A stretch of 50,093 nucleotides of DNA, taken from contig CAJFTU010000054.1 in NCBI GenBank assembly GCA_904420065.1, positions 1 through 50,093 on the forward strand. Reading direction: 5' to 3'. Shown in pieces: positions 1 to 7,789 of the stretch. The notes under the pieces are model-generated. The model did no database searches, was not told the origin of the DNA, and was given only the letters and a program-made list of their open reading frames with translations. Every line of letters begins with the position of its first letter. The stretch's first letter is position 1. The position numbers and the translations under genes were made by a program. Origin of the DNA: an uncultured Emergencia sp. GTDB taxonomy: Bacteria; Bacillota; Clostridia; Peptostreptococcales; Anaerovoracaceae.

Positions 1-317
1 CGAGCGGAAGCGAAGGGAAGAGCGGGAGGAATCTACGGCGAGAGGCTAACCCAATTTCCGAAGGAAATTGATGGTAGGTCCCCCGTGAGGATTCCCCGCG
101 AAACCGAGCGGAAGCGAAGGGAAGAGCGGGAGGAATCTACGGCGAGAGGCTAACCCAATTTCCGAAGGAAATTGATGGTAGGTCCCCATCGTGAGCGCCA
201 AGCCGGCTGAAGCCGGGGCGCTCTGAAATAGCCCCTTCCAAGAATTTGCGAAGCAAATTCGGATAGGGGCGTACGCGAGGGGATTCCCCGCGAAACCGAA
301 GGGAAGAGCGGGAGGAA
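1..317. repeat. 104-bp-period hairpin-rich repeat, two full units plus a partial third
   Basis: The first ~83 bases recur at 105-187 (period 104). A piece of the same unit (attccccgcgaaaccg followed by aagggaagagcgggagg) returns at 282-317. The units contain perfect short hairpins: 52-70 and 156-174 (8 bp stem, GAA loop), 242-260 (GAATTTGC stem, GAA loop) and 193-223 (a 7 bp outer stem GAGCGCC/GGCGCTC around a 6 bp inner stem CCGGCT/AGCCGG). The block probably continues beyond the left edge. Minus-strand open frames here only reflect the repeat and look non-coding. The last partial unit supplies the GGAGG ribosome-binding site of the next gene. It resembles an intergenic REP/MITE-like element; I do not recognise the family. 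Confidence 0.8.
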
Positions 318-325
318 CAGGCCGC

Positions 326-1207
326 TTGCCAATCCAAAGAGAGAGCAGGAAGGAAAAATTGAGAAAGAAGCGTTTATTCACTGAAATTACAGCGATCGTC
401 ATAATGCTGGCGATTGCTTTTTCAACTGTCTCCGTTTACGGAGCACAGCTGAAGCGTCCCGTCATTACGGCAAAAAGCGGAATAGTTCTTGACGGGAACA
501 CCGGAAAGATTTTATACTCAAAGTATGCACACTACAGACGAGATCCGCTGAGCACCACAAAGCTTTTGACAGCGCTTGTGGCCCTCGAACATTTAGAGAC
601 CAATGATACGATAAAAGTGACCAAAACCGCGGCTGATACGCCGGGCTCGACAGCGAATTTGAAAACCGGCGAAAAAGTCAAAGTCAAAGACCTGATTTAT
701 GCGGCCCTTTTGCCGTCAGGCAACGATGCGGCCGTTGCGCTGGCCCAGGGAACTTCCGGAACGACAGCTGCATTTGCCAAGCTGATGAACCGAAAGGCCA
801 AACAGCTCGGCTGTAACGACAGCCGTTTTGCCAATCCTCATGGCTGGAAAAATAAGAATCACTATTCTTCCGCCTACGACATGGTTTTGATTGCCAGAGC
901 CGCAATGAAGAACCCGCTGATTCGCAAGGCCTGCAGTACAGAGATATACAGAATGGCAAAGACGAACAAGCAAAAATCCAGATTGATCGCCACGACAAAC
1001 AGCTTTGTCGCCGGGAAAAAATATCCCCGTCTTGGCGTTTTCGCCGGGAAAACGGGAACCTGGGATGCGAACAACTCCGCTTTGGTTTCGGTCTGTGAAC
1101 AAAAGGGGCGCGTTTTTTATGCCGTGGTGCTGAATGACAAGATGAGCAGGCGATATGACAGTACATATAAGATTTTGAACTACAGCTATAAAAAAAGGGG
1201 CGCATAA
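326..1207 (+). CDS. D-alanyl-D-alanine carboxypeptidase (S11 family, DacF-like), short form
   Basis: A penicillin-binding serine peptidase that trims the terminal D-Ala from peptidoglycan stem peptides outside the membrane. All three active-site motifs are present: STTK (S76, K79), SGN (131-133) and KTGT (K242). A basic N-terminus and hydrophobic stretch (about residues 22-40, ending VYGAQ) look like a signal peptide or anchor. At 293 residues it consists of the catalytic domain only and lacks the C-terminal domain of its neighbour. The start given is TTG 326, with GGAGG at 311-315 provided by the upstream repeat. A second TTG at 359 follows AGGAAGG and gives a more typical signal-peptide length, so the start is uncertain. 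It is a tandem paralogue of the next gene. Confidence 0.9.
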   Translation: MPIQRESRKEKLRKKRLFTEITAIVIMLAIAFSTVSVYGAQLKRPVITAKSGIVLDGNTGKILYSKYAHYRRDPLSTTKLLTALVALEHLETNDTIKVTKTAADTPGSTANLKTGEKVKVKDLIYAALLPSGNDAAVALAQGTSGTTAAFAKLMNRKAKQLGCNDSRFANPHGWKNKNHYSSAYDMVLIARAAMKNPLIRKACSTEIYRMAKTNKQKSRLIATTNSFVAGKKYPRLGVFAGKTGTWDANNSALVSVCEQKGRVFYAVVLNDKMSRRYDSTYKILNYSYKKRGA

Positions 1208-1295
1208 CAGAGAAAGGCATATGTCTGCACGAAAGTCATATTTTTTAAAGGTACTTTTGAACCAACAGAAAATACAAGTGAAGCAGCGAGAGTGA

Positions 1296-2627
1296 ATGGG
1301 AACGTATTTTATGAACAGCAGAATGAAAAAGGTATTTGCAGCCATACTGGCCGGCCTGATACTGATGGCTTCGCCGGCGTTTTCCTTTGCCGCACAGTCG
1401 GAAAAACCGGATATTACAGCAAAGGGAGCCATCGTGTATTGCCAGAATACAGGTGAAATTGTATATTCCAAAAACAGAGAGCAAAGAATAGATCCCTACA
1501 GTGTGACCAAGCTGATGACAGTTTTGCTTGCCGTTCAGAATCTTCCTCTTGATAAGGAAGTGACGGTATCCAGCAAGGCGGCTTCCCAGCCGGGTTCCAC
1601 GATGGAGTTAAAGGCTGGTGAAATTGTAACTGTAGAGGATCTGATTTACGGCGCTATGCTGCCGTCAGGAAATGACGCGGCCTACGCTCTTGGTGAGGCG
1701 GTTTCCGGCGATATGGACAGCTTTGTTCAACTGATGAATAAAACGGCGGCCAACATCGGATGTGAGAACACCCACTTCGCAAATCCGAGCGGTTTACAGA
1801 ACAAAAGACACTATACGACGGCCTACGATATGATGCTGATTACCAGAGCGGCTCTTTCTAACGATATTATAAGGAAAGCGGCCGGCGCTCAGTCGTACAC
1901 TGTCGAAAAGACCAACAAGAGCGAAAAGCGAACGCTGAAAACCCATATTGAGTTTCTGACCGATGAGGACTCCGGCGTATACGCGGGAAAAACCGGATAC
2001 TGGTCCGATTATGACTGCAGTATCGCTTTGGGCTACAGTCAGGACGGTCTTGATCTCTATATTGTTCTTCTTGGCGATACGGCGGAACAGCGAAGCGAAG
2101 ATGTAAAGAAGCTGATCCGATATGCCAACGAGACGATAGACGGGGTGAAAGTTGTCGGAAAAAACAAGGCGATGGGTAAGGTACGGATTAAGCACGGAGC
2201 AAAAACCCGTTTAGAAACTTATACTTCAGAAATCGGTTATGCCTATCTGCCGAAAGAAGCCTCGGAATCGCTGATCAGTACCCGAGTGGTGATGCGCGAC
2301 GACGTGGAAGCGCCGGTGAAAAAAGGCGATGTGGTAGGCACGCTGGAAATCTACGCCGCTGACGAACTGGTCAACGAAGTGGATTTGATCGTAAAAGAAA
2401 ATGTGGAAGAAGGTTGGTTTACCTCATATTTGGGTATATCTAATTTTGCGGCAGTGATTATTGGAGCTGCAGCGGCGCTTCTTCTCATTCTGTTCGTCTG
2501 GATCAGTATCATCAGAATGAGATACAGACGCAGAAAGAAAAGATTGAAGCAGGAAAGGATCATGGAAATCGCAATGGAACAAATGCGGCAGGAAGAAGAA
2601 CGGAGAGAGAGGGACTGGCGTTTCTGA
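1296..2627 (+). CDS. D-alanyl-D-alanine carboxypeptidase (DacF/PBP5-like) with C-terminal membrane anchor
   Basis: Second S11 carboxypeptidase, 443 residues. Motifs: SVTK (S69, K72), SGN (124-126) and KTGY (K232). The catalytic domain is followed by a PBP5-associated beta domain (about 280-370), one membrane helix (about 384-408) and a highly charged R/K/E-rich cytoplasmic tail. A signal peptide of about 30 residues ends near SFAAQ. ATGs at 1296, 1311 and 1323 are in frame; none has a strong Shine-Dalgarno sequence, and 1311 or 1323 would give a tidier signal peptide. Its end is separated from uvrC by one base, so the two are probably co-transcribed. The resemblance to the upstream gene suggests tandem duplication followed by loss of the C-terminal part in the first copy. 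Confidence 0.92.
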   Translation: MGTYFMNSRMKKVFAAILAGLILMASPAFSFAAQSEKPDITAKGAIVYCQNTGEIVYSKNREQRIDPYSVTKLMTVLLAVQNLPLDKEVTVSSKAASQPGSTMELKAGEIVTVEDLIYGAMLPSGNDAAYALGEAVSGDMDSFVQLMNKTAANIGCENTHFANPSGLQNKRHYTTAYDMMLITRAALSNDIIRKAAGAQSYTVEKTNKSEKRTLKTHIEFLTDEDSGVYAGKTGYWSDYDCSIALGYSQDGLDLYIVLLGDTAEQRSEDVKKLIRYANETIDGVKVVGKNKAMGKVRIKHGAKTRLETYTSEIGYAYLPKEASESLISTRVVMRDDVEAPVKKGDVVGTLEIYAADELVNEVDLIVKENVEEGWFTSYLGISNFAAVIIGAAAALLLILFVWISIIRMRYRRRKKRLKQERIMEIAMEQMRQEEERRERDWRF

Positions 2628-2628
2628 A

Positions 2629-4464
2629 ATGTTTGATATAAAAGAGAACCTGAAAAAACTCCCGGATTGTCCGGGAGTTTATATGCATAAAGACAAACTG
2701 GGGCAGATCATCTATGTGGGAAAGGCCATATCTTTGAAAAACAGAGTGCGCCAGTATTTCCAGAGCGCTGCCAAGACCAATCCGAAGGTTCGGGCGATGG
2801 TTTCCCATATCGCAGAGTTTGAGTACATCACCTGCAGTTCAGAGATGGAAGCGCTGATTTTAGAGTGCAATTTGATCAAGAAGTATATGCCGAAATACAA
2901 TGTGCTTCTTCGAGACGACAAGACTTATCCCTATATCATGGTTACAACCAGCGAAGCGTTTCCACGCGTGGTGAAAACCAGGCTGATCAATCGCGACGGA
3001 AACCGGTATTTCGGACCGTACAGCGACGCAGGCGCAGTCAATCAGATCGTGGAACTGCTCTCTAATATTTACAGTCTGAAACGGTGCTCTGCCAAAGAAT
3101 TTCCGCAGAATCACAGGCCGTGTCTCAACTATCATATCCAGCAGTGCAGAGGTATATGCGCCGGGAAAGTAGATCAGAAAGCGTACCGGGAATCCATCGA
3201 TAAAGTTCTGGAATTTTTGAGCGGAAAGGAAAAACCGCTTCTGCGCAGCCTGGAGGAGAAGATGCAGCAGGCGTCCGAAGCTTTGGAGTTCGAAGAAGCG
3301 GCGAAATACAGGGACTATATCGCATCGATCAAAGCCATTTCAGAGACGCAGAGAGTCACCATGGTTCACGATAAAGATCTGGATGTGGTTTTGCCGGTTA
3401 AAGATGAAAAGAATTCCTTTATCGCCCTGTTTACGGTAAGAGACGGAAAGCTGAGCGGCAGAGAAACCTTTCAGATCCAGACTGATGAAAACGACAGCAG
3501 AACAGAAATGGTGTCCGAATTTATAAAGCAGTATTACAGTCAGTGGGCCAGCGTACCGCCGGAAATCATTGTCGAGAGAGAACCAGAAGACCGTCAGCTG
3601 CTCGAAGAATTTCTGAGCAGAGAAGGGCGGAAGGTACGGATCTTTGTGCCGCAGAAAGGGGAAAAGCGCGCACTGCTGAAAATGGCTCAGAGCGACTGCG
3701 TTGAGATGGTAAAGACGCTGTCAGAAAAGGCGAAGCTCAACCAGGAAAAGCAAGATGCGGTCAAAGAACAGGTGGAGCATGTACTCAGCCTGTCCGGAAG
3801 TCCTTTTGAGAAAAAAGAAGTGTATCGGATCGAGTCTTACGATATTTCTAATACAAATGGCGTGGATTCAGTCGGCGCGATGGTGGTCTTTGAAGGTCTG
3901 AAGAAGATCAGAAAAGATTATCGCCGGTTCAAAATAAAGACGATAGAAGGTCCCGACGATTACGGAAGTCTTCAGGAGATGATTTACCGCAGATTTAAGA
4001 GGGCAAAGGCCGGAGATCCCGCATTTGCAAAGATGCCGGATGGGATTTTTATGGACGGAGGCCAGGGGCAGGTCAGTGCGGCGTTAAAGGTCCTGCGGGC
4101 GCTTTCTCTGGATATTCCTGTGGTGGGTATGGCAAAGGATGACAGCCATCGGACCAGAGCGATCGTATTTGAAGACGGCAGAGAGATTTCCCTGAAGGAT
4201 CGGCCGATTCTGTTTCGCTATGCGGGAACCATTCAGGAAGAGGTTCACCGCTTTGCCATCGATTATCACCGATCGCTGCGGAACAAAAATGCTATCCATT
4301 CCGTATTGGATAACATCTCTGGCGTGGGGCCGACCAGGAGAAACGCGCTGCTCAATCATTTTCAGACAGTGGAGGCCATCAAGAAGGCGTCCGTCGAGGA
4401 GCTGCAGGAAGTTCCCGGCATAACCGAATCAGTAGCGAAAAGTATAAAAGAATATTTTGGTTGA
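2629..4464 (+). CDS. uvrC: Excinuclease ABC subunit C
   Basis: Nuclease of UvrABC nucleotide excision repair, making both incisions around a lesion. At 611 residues it has normal length. The order is an N-terminal GIY-YIG nuclease domain (GVYMHKD...IYVGKA, about 16-35), a UVR motif rich in E/A (about 200-235), the UvrC RNase H-like domain with conserved ESYDISN near 403 and FMDGGQGQ near 473, and a C-terminal helix-hairpin-helix pair (SGVGPTRRNALL...VPGIT). ATG 2629 starts one base after the preceding stop, indicating translational coupling. Its stop codon overlaps the -35 box of the promoter for the DUF1292 gene. Confidence 0.97.
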   Translation: MFDIKENLKKLPDCPGVYMHKDKLGQIIYVGKAISLKNRVRQYFQSAAKTNPKVRAMVSHIAEFEYITCSSEMEALILECNLIKKYMPKYNVLLRDDKTYPYIMVTTSEAFPRVVKTRLINRDGNRYFGPYSDAGAVNQIVELLSNIYSLKRCSAKEFPQNHRPCLNYHIQQCRGICAGKVDQKAYRESIDKVLEFLSGKEKPLLRSLEEKMQQASEALEFEEAAKYRDYIASIKAISETQRVTMVHDKDLDVVLPVKDEKNSFIALFTVRDGKLSGRETFQIQTDENDSRTEMVSEFIKQYYSQWASVPPEIIVEREPEDRQLLEEFLSREGRKVRIFVPQKGEKRALLKMAQSDCVEMVKTLSEKAKLNQEKQDAVKEQVEHVLSLSGSPFEKKEVYRIESYDISNTNGVDSVGAMVVFEGLKKIRKDYRRFKIKTIEGPDDYGSLQEMIYRRFKRAKAGDPAFAKMPDGIFMDGGQGQVSAALKVLRALSLDIPVVGMAKDDSHRTRAIVFEDGREISLKDRPILFRYAGTIQEEVHRFAIDYHRSLRNKNAIHSVLDNISGVGPTRRNALLNHFQTVEAIKKASVEELQEVPGITESVAKSIKEYFG

Positions 4465-4489
4465 TAAATCCGTCTGATGATGTTATATT
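4461..4489 (+). promoter_or_regulatory. sigma-A type promoter for the DUF1292 gene
   Basis: TTGATA, 17 bp, TATATT. The -35 box overlaps the uvrC stop codon. The DUF1292 start lies about 40 bp beyond the expected transcription start. Confidence 0.6.
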
Positions 4490-4534
4490 ATATCAATAAC
4501 AAAGAAATTAGCCTAATGAAAATGGAGGATCAGT

Positions 4535-4822
4535 ATGGCAGATAAGAAAAATAACGTGCAGGACGAAGCAGATATCATCACTCTTGAGTTTGAAGATGGT
4601 ACTGAACTGGAATGCGAAATCATGGGGGTCTTTGATTACAGTGGGAAAGATTATATTGCCCTGATACCCCTTGATGATTCCGACGATGTTTATATCTATG
4701 GATATAACGAGGTCGGAGACGACGAGTTTGAACTGATTGACATTGAAGATGATGAACTGTTCCAGAATGTCGTTGAGGAATTCGACGCCATCATGGCAGA
4801 AGAAGACGGTACGATGAATTAA
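4535..4822 (+). CDS. DUF1292 family acidic protein
   Basis: A 95-residue, very acidic cytosolic protein. It has the beta-rich core typical of DUF1292 (DIITLEFEDGTELECEIMG, then YIALIPLDD and YIYGYNEV). The family is widespread in Firmicutes and has no established biochemical role. GGAGG lies 7 bases before the ATG. It has its own promoter and a strong terminator at 4851-4889, so it is probably a single-gene transcript. Confidence 0.88.
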   Translation: MADKKNNVQDEADIITLEFEDGTELECEIMGVFDYSGKDYIALIPLDDSDDVYIYGYNEVGDDEFELIDIEDDELFQNVVEEFDAIMAEEDGTMN

Positions 4823-4850
4823 ATTTTTGTCCGTAAGGTCAGAACAGATG

Positions 4851-4889
4851 AACTGCTCCGCCTGAACGCATTTCAGGAGAGCAGTTTTT
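4851..4889 (+). terminator. Rho-independent terminator after the DUF1292 gene
   Basis: Stem AACTGCTC / GAGCAGTT with an additional inner stem CCTGA / TCAGG, followed by TTTT. Confidence 0.85.
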
Positions 4890-4896
4890 ATATGCG

Positions 4897-4924
4897 AAAA
4901 AAGCCCCGTCTATAGACTGGGACT
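4897..4924 (-). terminator. Minus-strand terminator of the putative small RNA
   Basis: On the minus strand AGTCCCaGTC, loop TATA, GACGGGGCT, then six T. One bulged A and one G-U pair. Only 7 bp separate it from the + strand terminator of the DUF1292 gene. Confidence 0.75.
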
Positions 4925-5103
4925 TCTCTCGCTGCGATATTAAATTTAAGAAAGAACGTTCAAAAGTTTGCTGTAACCCTATCTCCCTTTTGACAAGCTT
5001 ATTATAACGCGAAAATATGTAGATCCTGCGAAGCTTTTTTAGCCTCTCTGTGATCGTTAGATGATATCTTGCAGGAAACAGGATACAGATAAAAAACCTT
5101 ATT
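4897..5103 (-). ncRNA. Putative stand-alone small RNA of about 207 nt, family unknown
   Basis: The minus strand of this gap has a complete transcription unit without an evident ORF. It has an extended -10 promoter (5110-5138, expected start near 5103) and a terminator at 4897-4924. The terminator arms are AGTCCC-A-GTC and GAC-GGGGCT with a TATA loop and then TTTTTT. The RNA can form a long imperfect stem early on (TATCTGTATCCTG with CAGGATCTACATA) closed by an A6-containing loop, and a second perfect 7 bp stem TCAAAAG / CTTTTGA further on. Its 5' and 3' ends do not pair with each other, which argues against 6S RNA. No SRP, RNase P or tmRNA signatures are visible. The transcript is inferred from sequence only. 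Confidence 0.55.
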
Positions 5104-5109
5104 AAAACT

Positions 5110-5138
5110 ATTATAGCATAAAGACAGCTGAGTTTACA
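5110..5138 (-). promoter_or_regulatory. Extended -10 promoter, minus strand
   Basis: Read on the minus strand: TGTAAA, 17 bp, TATAAT, with TGC before the -10 (TGCTATAAT). It points into the otherwise empty gap and lies back to back with the + strand promoter at 5142. Confidence 0.7.
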
Positions 5139-5141
5139 GAA

Positions 5142-5170
5142 TTGTTTTTTGCTCCAGGGCAGGTTAGAAT
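5142..5170 (+). promoter_or_regulatory. Promoter of the flavoprotein gene
   Basis: TTGTTT, 17 bp, TAGAAT, followed about 34 bp later by the GTG start. Three bases separate its -35 from the -35 of the divergent minus-strand promoter. Confidence 0.5.
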
Positions 5171-5203
5171 AGACACGTATTACAGACAGAATGGAGAGTT
5201 TTT

Positions 5204-6583
5204 GTGAAAAAATACGATATTATAATCGCCGGCGCTGGTGCCAGCGGTGTTTTCATGTCCTATGAAATGACAAAAATAAAAAACGGAGCGCGGATTCTGA
5301 TGTTGGATAAGGGGGCGCCTCTGGAAAAAAGAGTATGCCCCATCAAGGCAGGAAAGACGCGCCACTGCATAAAGTGCTCGCCGTGTCACATTATGAACGG
5401 TTACGGCGGAGCGGGCACGTTATCCGACGGAAAGTACAACATAACTACCCAGTTCGGCGGTGAGCTGCACAAATATGTGGGAACCAGCAAGGCTATGGAA
5501 CTGATGGAATATGTGGACAGCGTGCTGTGTGCCATGGGAGGAGCTGAAGCCAAGCTGTACTCCACGGCCGATTCGGATCTGAAGACCAGGTGCCTACAGA
5601 ACAATCTTCACCTTTTGGAAGCGAAGGTTCGGCATCTGGGAACTGACCGCAACATGCAGATACTGGGAAAGATCTTTGACTACATTAAAGACAGAATCGA
5701 CACGCAGTTTTACACCACCGTTGAAGATGTTTCTGTAGAAGATGACGGATCCTTCAGAGTGGTTACCGATAAGGGCGAATATCTCTGCGATAATCTGGTT
5801 TTGGCTACGGGCCGTTCAGGTTCCAAGTGGATAGCCAAGATCTGCGACGAACTGGGTATCGAGCAGAAGAAAAACCGTGTGGATATCGGCGTCAGAGTAG
5901 AGTTGCCTGCCGAAGTGTTCAAACACATTACCGACGTAGTATACGAGGGAAAGATCGTGTACAAGACGGAACGGTACAACGATATGGTCAGAACGTTCTG
6001 TATGAATCCGTACGGCGAGGTGGTGTCAGAAAATACAAATGGAATTGTAACGGTCAACGGACACAGCTATGCCGACCCTGCCCTGCACACGGAGAATACT
6101 AACTTTGCCCTGTTGGTTTCTAATAAATTCACAGAACCGTTTGAAGACAGCAATGAGTACGGGGAGTCCATTGCAAGATTGTCCAACATGCTGGGAGGCG
6201 GTGTACTCCTGCAGAGATTCGGCGATCTGGTAAAGGGAAGAAGAAGCAGTGAACGCAGAATGGAAAAGTGTTTCACCCGTCCGACCCTCGATGCCACTCC
6301 AGGCGATCTGAGCCTGGTCATTCCAAAGCGACAGTTGGACAGCATTATCGAAATGATCTACGCTCTTGATAAGATCGCACCGGGAACGGCCAACGAGGAT
6401 ACGCTGCTTTACGGAGTAGAGGTGAAGTTCTACAATTCCAAAGTGAATGTGGATGAGATGCTGCAGACTCGAATTCCGGGCCTTTATACTTTGGGAGACG
6501 GCTCCGGCGTAACCCATTCGCTTTCGCAGGCTTCTGCCAGCGGCGTTCATGTGGCGAGAATACTGGCTGAGCAATATAAATAG
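5204..6583 (+). CDS. FAD-dependent dehydrogenase/oxidoreductase (COG2509-like)
   Basis: A 459-residue flavoprotein. The N-terminus carries the dinucleotide-binding fold (IIIAGAGASGVFM). A conserved Cys-rich stretch (CPIKAGKTRHCIKCSPC, about 44-60) precedes a glycine-rich FAD-contact region (NGYGGAGTLSDGKYN). A second nucleotide-binding motif (LVLATGRSGSKW) sits near 200. The C-terminus YTLGDGSGVTHSLSQA is the usual terminal FAD-binding segment. The family is common in anaerobes; its substrate is unknown and cannot be read from the sequence. GTG 5204 is preceded by GGAGAG. A GC-rich hairpin at 6612-6644 follows, so it seems monocistronic. Confidence 0.88.
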   Translation: MKKYDIIIAGAGASGVFMSYEMTKIKNGARILMLDKGAPLEKRVCPIKAGKTRHCIKCSPCHIMNGYGGAGTLSDGKYNITTQFGGELHKYVGTSKAMELMEYVDSVLCAMGGAEAKLYSTADSDLKTRCLQNNLHLLEAKVRHLGTDRNMQILGKIFDYIKDRIDTQFYTTVEDVSVEDDGSFRVVTDKGEYLCDNLVLATGRSGSKWIAKICDELGIEQKKNRVDIGVRVELPAEVFKHITDVVYEGKIVYKTERYNDMVRTFCMNPYGEVVSENTNGIVTVNGHSYADPALHTENTNFALLVSNKFTEPFEDSNEYGESIARLSNMLGGGVLLQRFGDLVKGRRSSERRMEKCFTRPTLDATPGDLSLVIPKRQLDSIIEMIYALDKIAPGTANEDTLLYGVEVKFYNSKVNVDEMLQTRIPGLYTLGDGSGVTHSLSQASASGVHVARILAEQYK

Positions 6584-6611
6584 AAAGAAAATCCTGATAT
6601 AGATCCATTGC

Positions 6612-6656
6612 GGAGGGCGGCGTCTGTTTGGTTCGTCGCCTTCCGATTTTATTTGG
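6612..6656 (+). terminator. Terminator after the flavoprotein gene
   Basis: 11 bp stem GGAGGGCGGCG / CGTCGCCTTCC with two G-U pairs, followed by a T-rich but interrupted tail. Confidence 0.65.
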
Positions 6657-6699
6657 GTTTTGACGGATTGTATTTTTTTTTATACTTAAAAAAATACCC

Positions 6700-6727
6700 T
6701 TGCATTATTTTCTCTATTGTGTATAAT
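6700..6727 (+). promoter_or_regulatory. Promoter of tRNA-Leu
   Basis: TTGCAT, 16 bp, TATAAT with TGTG immediately before the -10. Confidence 0.65.
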
Positions 6728-6758
6728 AGAAGAGTCGCAGGAAATAAATGAAAAATAT

Positions 6759-6843
6759 GCGGTCATGGCGGAATTGGCAGACGCGCACGGTTCAGGTCCG
6801 TGTGAGGCGACTCATGGGGGTTCGAATCCCTTTGACCGCACCA
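6759..6843 (+). tRNA. tRNA-Leu (anticodon CAG)
   Basis: Acceptor GCGGTCA pairs with TGACCGC, followed by encoded ACCA. Anticodon stem CACGG / CCGTG encloses TTCAGGT, giving anticodon CAG. The long variable arm (TGAGGCGACTCAT) is typical of leucine tRNAs. It is 85 nt including CCA. Confidence 0.96.
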
Positions 6844-6868
6844 GAATCGTTGAGATGTCAACGAAGAA

Positions 6869-6893
6869 AGCACCTAAGCAATTAGGTGCTTTT
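6869..6893 (+). terminator. Terminator after tRNA-Leu
   Basis: Perfect 9 bp stem AGCACCTAA / TTAGGTGCT with GCAA loop, then TTT. Confidence 0.85.
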
Positions 6894-6968
6894 CTGTTTT
6901 TTGCATAGCGTATATGGCGTGAGCTGTGCGGTTTATTTTACGCTTTTCCTGTATAAAGAAAGGTGGTA

Positions 6969-6998
6969 TTGCACGAAGGCTGAGAATCGTGGTAAAAT
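6969..6998 (+). promoter_or_regulatory. Possible promoter of the GNAT gene
   Basis: TTGCAC, 18 bp, TAAAAT, 50-60 bp upstream of ATG 7055. Confidence 0.45.
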
Positions 6999-7054
6999 AT
7001 ACAAATCGTACAGCAGTTTTGTTAGATGATGCAATCATCAGATAAGGAGAAAAT

Positions 7055-7747
7055 ATGAGAGAAGAAAGTATAAGCTATCTGGAAAAAAACAGGCTACTCC
7101 ATATCGCTATGCTTGAAGCGATTCGAAGAAACAGCGCGGAAATTCTTGACGGTTCAGAAAAGGGAGTGCTCCTGCTGGATAAAAGCAGCAACGTCCATAT
7201 GTTATCTGCTGTGAATCTGACTGAAGGGTTGAGACTTTTGGACGAAATCGACAGCTGCTATCAGTTGGTGATCTGTCAGGAGGTCCTGCTGCCCTATGCG
7301 GAAGAAAAGTTTCAGCTGCACGACATTTTCCGCTGCAAAAAGGTAGCGTATTTCAGCAAGGAAAAGCTGCCTTTCCATTCAGAGCTGGAGATCATTAATC
7401 CCTCGGAAGAAGCCCTGAAAAAAATAAAGGAAAATTATCACACCATTCCTGAAGCGGAAATCGATGAGATCAACCGGCGCGGAAATCTGTTCGCCGCATT
7501 TTTTGAGGGAGAATTTGTCGGGTTTTCCGGAAACCATCTTGATGGAAGTCTGGGCCTTCTGGAGATTCTGCCTCCTTATAGGGGAAGAGGCTTCGGGGAA
7601 CAGTTGGAGCGCTACATGGTAAACTGTATTCTGGATAGGGGAGATATTCCCTATGGGGAAATAGTTATCGGTAATGAAATATCTGCTCGACTGCAGAAAA
7701 AACTGGGATTTGAGACTTCCAAGGAGACGATTTCCTGGTTGCTTTAG
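7055..7747 (+). CDS. GNAT family N-acetyltransferase
   Basis: A 230-residue cytosolic protein. The C-terminal half has the GNAT fold: FAAFFEGEFVGFSG forms the central strands, LLEILPPYRGRGFGEQLERY (about 170-189) is the acetyl-CoA pyrophosphate loop, and ARLQKKLGF is the terminal motif. The N-terminal half (about 1-115) resembles the non-catalytic domain of two-domain GNAT proteins. The acceptor is unknown. AAGGAG sits 7 bases before the ATG. A TetR-type regulator follows closely, so the two may form an operon. Confidence 0.82.
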   Translation: MREESISYLEKNRLLHIAMLEAIRRNSAEILDGSEKGVLLLDKSSNVHMLSAVNLTEGLRLLDEIDSCYQLVICQEVLLPYAEEKFQLHDIFRCKKVAYFSKEKLPFHSELEIINPSEEALKKIKENYHTIPEAEIDEINRRGNLFAAFFEGEFVGFSGNHLDGSLGLLEILPPYRGRGFGEQLERYMVNCILDRGDIPYGEIVIGNEISARLQKKLGFETSKETISWLL

Positions 7748-7789
7748 AAAATGTCGGTGGAAGGCAGAGAAGAAATGAGTGGAGGAAGG

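Noticed and set aside
1-317. CRISPR array at the left edge
   Set aside because: The repeat unit is about 100 bp with internal hairpins and no unique spacers; it is a tandem intergenic repeat.
46-402. Minus-strand open frames in the left-edge repeat
   Set aside because: They reflect the repeat's composition, repeat the same peptide segments and have no start signals.
716-1471. Long minus-strand open frame opposite the two carboxypeptidase genes
   Set aside because: It runs antisense across well-supported genes, has no ribosome-binding site and no recognisable domain.
4897-5103. Identification of the putative minus-strand RNA as 6S RNA
   Set aside because: Length fits, but the 5' and 3' ends do not form the closing helix typical of 6S RNA, so I left the family open.
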